Assembly (NCBI RefSeq): GCF_022458895.1
Contig: NZ_JAINFL010000004.1
Coordinates: forward strand, 434,001 to 498,000
Direction: 5' to 3'
Source: Roseihalotalea indica
GTDB taxonomy: Bacteria; Bacteroidota; Bacteroidia; Cytophagales; Cyclobacteriaceae
Length of the DNA: 64,000 nt
Shown here: positions 61,347-64,000 of the stretch, piece after piece
How positions within the stretch are numbered: position 1 is the stretch's first letter
How the letters are laid out: every line of letters begins with the position of its first letter
Notes under the pieces: model-generated
What the model saw: only the letters and a program-made list of their open reading frames with translations
Databases searched by the model: none
What the model was told of the DNA's origin: nothing
Program-made: the position numbers and the translations under genes

Positions 61347-63161
61347 ATGATTCTCAAACGATTAATACTTTTTCTCTTTCTCACCAGTCCTGTAAGTTCA
61401 ATGGCTCAGACTGAAAGCATTGATACTGAAAACTGGTGGGCCAGCCCCGGTATGGTGGGCACATTGATTCTGGTGGCCTTAGTGTTGGTCATTGCCATTT
61501 TAATCATTGTAGCCAGGCTCAACAGCTACATCAGCGGGCTGAATGAAAGAAAGCGCATCAAACAACGGCTTGAATTTAGTGAAGAGCTGGCCAACCTGGA
61601 TCAGGAGGAAATAGACAGTATCCTGGAAAAGCGAAAACAAGCCCTCAAATACAAACTTAGTGGCAGCGAATTAGGTAGTGACGGGGCTGCAGCCGATGAA
61701 AAGGGACTGATCCGAAAAGTGACGAATGAACCGGATAACCCTATCGTTGACGAAAAAAAGCGAGGTGCCGAAGCACTGGAAACACCCAACGAACTTAAAC
61801 GACTTATCATTTTCTACCTGGGTGCAGCCGCATTCTGGCTGGTGTTCGGCACACTGGTCGGGCAGTACCTGGGCATGAAGTTCATCTGGCCGGAGATGGA
61901 CAGTATTTCCTGGCTTTCCTTTGGCCGTTTACGCCCGGTACACACCAATGCCGTGTTCTGGGGCTGGGCATCGCTGGCTATGTTTGGCCTGGGCTATTTC
62001 GTAATCGCCCGCACCAGCAATACCCGGATCTACAATTATAAATGGGGATGGTATGCTTTTGTGTTGATCAACCTGACCGTATTCATCGGTACCCTTTGTC
62101 TGATGGGCGGTATCAATAATGGTGGTGCCGAATACCGGGAATACATCTGGCCGGTGATGGCACTTTTTGCTATCGGACTGGTGATCAATTTCTGGAATTA
62201 CTATAAAACCATTGCCAATCGTAATATACGGGACATTTATGTTTCCAACTGGTACATTATGGGTGCAATGGTCTGGACGATGGTACTAGTAATCATCGGT
62301 TATCTGCCTTTTTATCAAAATGGTCTGGGCGAGACAGTGATTCAGGGATACTACATGCACCAGGGCGTGGGCATGTGGTTTATGACCTTTACCCTGGGGC
62401 TGATCTATTACTATCTGCCTTCGGCACTCAACAAACCGATCTATTCTTATTCATTAGGCGTGCTAGCTTTCTGGACACAAATGCTGTTTTATACCATGAT
62501 CGGTACGCACCATTTTGTATTTAGCCCTCTGCCCTGGTGGCTGCAAACAGTGGCCATTGTTTTTAGTGCGGGCATGTTCATTCCTGTAGTGGCAGGCACC
62601 ACGAACTTTTTGATGACTATGAAAGGCAGCTTTCACCAGATTTCCAAGAGTTACGTCCTTCCTTTCTTCCTTGTGGGGGTGGTATTTTACTTTGTCGGTT
62701 CCACGCAGGGTAGTTTCCAGGCTTTCCGATTTACCAACTACATCTGGCACTTTACCGATTTCAATGTGGCCCATTCGCATATGACGATGTATGGAATTAT
62801 CACTTTCATTCTCTGGGCATGTATATACGCCATACTTCCCCGCATCACGGGCAAGGAACCTCCCCAGCTTTTAGTGGGGGCGCATTTCTGGCTGGCGTTT
62901 ATCGGCCTTTTTGCCTACATGATTTCGCTTATGGCCGGAGGTACCCTAAAAGGGCTAAGCTGGGTGGAAGGTTTGCCCTTCATAGAATCTGTTATCATGA
63001 TGAAGCAATACTGGGTGTCCCGGGCCATAGGTGGTACGCTCATGTTTATCTCTCACCAGCTGTTTGCTTATAATTTTTACCTGATGGTAAGGCAAAAGGC
63101 AGATTTAAAAAGCCCTGCAAAAAGTAATTCGGAGTTAAAAGAAGCTAAAGCGTATGTTTAA
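61347..63161 (+). CDS. ccoN: cbb3-type cytochrome c oxidase subunit I
   Basis: The 604-aa protein has a signal-like first helix, a charged linker (60-150) and the twelve-helix heme-copper oxidase core with the His ligands in RPVHTNAVFWGW, YYMHQGVGMW, IGTHHFVF and HFTDFNVAHSHMTMYG, typical of CcoN. It reduces oxygen at high affinity and pumps protons. The N-terminal extension of about 150 residues, including one extra membrane helix, is longer than in the Proteobacterial type. The next gene overlaps by 8 bases. Confidence 0.92.
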   Translation: MILKRLILFLFLTSPVSSMAQTESIDTENWWASPGMVGTLILVALVLVIAILIIVARLNSYISGLNERKRIKQRLEFSEELANLDQEEIDSILEKRKQALKYKLSGSELGSDGAAADEKGLIRKVTNEPDNPIVDEKKRGAEALETPNELKRLIIFYLGAAAFWLVFGTLVGQYLGMKFIWPEMDSISWLSFGRLRPVHTNAVFWGWASLAMFGLGYFVIARTSNTRIYNYKWGWYAFVLINLTVFIGTLCLMGGINNGGAEYREYIWPVMALFAIGLVINFWNYYKTIANRNIRDIYVSNWYIMGAMVWTMVLVIIGYLPFYQNGLGETVIQGYYMHQGVGMWFMTFTLGLIYYYLPSALNKPIYSYSLGVLAFWTQMLFYTMIGTHHFVFSPLPWWLQTVAIVFSAGMFIPVVAGTTNFLMTMKGSFHQISKSYVLPFFLVGVVFYFVGSTQGSFQAFRFTNYIWHFTDFNVAHSHMTMYGIITFILWACIYAILPRITGKEPPQLLVGAHFWLAFIGLFAYMISLMAGGTLKGLSWVEGLPFIESVIMMKQYWVSRAIGGTLMFISHQLFAYNFYLMVRQKADLKSPAKSNSELKEAKAYV

Positions 63162-64000
63162 TTTTCATAAAAATCTTAGAAGTTTAGTCCTAGTCTCTTT
63201 CCTGGGTTTTCTGGTATTGAGCCTTGGTATTGCTGTTTTTCCGGCATATCAATCTCAAAACAACACAGAACCACTACCCGAAATGGAGCCGATGAGTGAG
63301 GCAGAACTCCGGGGAATGCAAATATTCATTGAAGAAGGTTGTGTTGCCTGCCACACCCAGCAAGTGCGAAGCATAGAAATGGATGAGACCTGGGGCAGCC
63401 GTCCGTCCATCCCTTCGGACTATTACTACAGCAAGCAGCGTATGGACACCTGGCGACAGTCACCCTCCGTACTGGGTAGCGAACGTACCGGCCCCGACCT
63501 TACCAACATCGGAAAACGGCAGCCCAGCGAAGACTGGCATTTGATACACCTATACAACCCGCGCATCGTGGTATCCGAGTCCATCATGCCGTCTTATCCC
63601 TGGATGTTTGAGGAGAAGGTAAACCCTACTGAGAGTGAAACAGTACTGTCCGTCCCTACAGAATTTAAGAAAAAAGGGGTGGAAATCGTACCTACCCAAG
63701 ACGCATTAGATCTGGTGGCCTACCTGCAATCGTTGAAGCAACCACCACTCACCAGCCGGCAGCCGGAGTTTATCCCATCTACCCGGAAAAAAATGGAAGA
63801 AAGCACTGCTGCTTCCGGTAAAGCGGGTCAGCAATCATTACTTGATGGCAAAAACCTGTATATGTCTACCTGCTCAGCCTGCCATCAGGCGGAAGGAACC
63901 GGACTGCCTGGTGCTTTCCCTTCACTGGCAGGAAGTTCGGTGGTGAATGATGATGATCCCGAGCTTCTAATACGCATTATCCTCCAGGGTTATGATGCCC
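63154..64000 (+). CDS. ccoO: cbb3 oxidase subunit II fused to cytochrome c, C-terminal part cut off
   Basis: The frame begins with ATG at 63154 and is still open at the window end (282 codons). It has one membrane helix (LVLVSFLGFLVLSLGIAVF), a CcoO domain with CVACHTQQVRS near 63-73 and the usual GPDLTNIG and ESIMPSYPWMF blocks, then after a linker a second heme c motif CSACHQAEGTGLPG near 237-250. The second domain resembles a CcoP-type cytochrome c. The fusion would pass electrons to ccoN. Confidence 0.9.
   Translation, partial: MFNFHKNLRSLVLVSFLGFLVLSLGIAVFPAYQSQNNTEPLPEMEPMSEAELRGMQIFIEEGCVACHTQQVRSIEMDETWGSRPSIPSDYYYSKQRMDTWRQSPSVLGSERTGPDLTNIGKRQPSEDWHLIHLYNPRIVVSESIMPSYPWMFEEKVNPTESETVLSVPTEFKKKGVEIVPTQDALDLVAYLQSLKQPPLTSRQPEFIPSTRKKMEESTAASGKAGQQSLLDGKNLYMSTCSACHQAEGTGLPGAFPSLAGSSVVNDDDPELLIRIILQGYDA

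Noticed and set aside
1..64000. CRISPR arrays or insertion sequences
   Set aside because: No series of regularly spaced repeats, no Cas-type protein and no transposase were found.

Overview
The window looks like the chromosome of a Bacteroidota bacterium, probably a Cytophagales-type relative (the rank below phylum is inference). The evidence is a short primary sigma factor of the Bacteroidota type, promoters of the form TTG-N19-TAnnTTTG, weak Shine-Dalgarno signals, and typical families (DUF2147, PdeM, NIPSNAP, START-like, CvfB-like).

Bases 1-34750 are ordinary chromosome: stress and folding genes (Hsp20, a DnaJ/CbpA co-chaperone, a two-domain redoxin), heptose epimerase, a GDPD phosphodiesterase, a GntR/ABC operon with a palindromic operator, then a five-gene overlapping operon (17477-24765: SWIM zinc finger, DUF5691, MoxR-like AAA ATPase, DUF5682, VWA) of unknown function. 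After tRNA-Leu(CAA) come housekeeping genes: SAM hydrolase-type enzyme, PhoH, GNAT, TrxB, primary sigma factor, PNPase, S15, an LptF/LptG-type permease and a START-like protein.

At 34840-35520 lies an unusual RNA locus: a promoter, a nested inverted repeat, a truncated tRNA-Met copy that looks like an attachment-site scar, and a complete CAU-anticodon tRNA split in its anticodon loop by a 267-nt group I intron (35186-35452).

Bases about 35490-60560 form a 25-kb accessory element, nearly all on the minus strand. Its left part has a RecA/DnaB-like ATPase, a double DNA methyltransferase fusion and small proteins. Its middle is an AT-rich defence island: abiEi-abiEii-(SMEK-APAZ)-short Argonaute in one overlapping gene string, and a sigma factor / 112-aa protein / ImmA-IrrE protease string, each preceded by a palindrome. 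Its right part (48882-60088) is a compact run of overlapping phage-like genes (CHAP lysin, YkuD-like protein, holin-like protein, coiled-coil, beta-rich, annexin-like, transglutaminase-like and LEA14-like proteins). No terminase, portal, tail or integrase gene is visible, so it may derive from a tailless membrane-containing virus; this is a hypothesis. A truncated AbiEi remnant marks the right side.

From 60800 the chromosome resumes with an Rrf2-family Fe-S type regulator whose perfect operator overlaps its own promoter and has an imperfect copy in front of a cbb3-type cytochrome oxidase operon (ccoN, then a ccoO-cytochrome c fusion running off the window).
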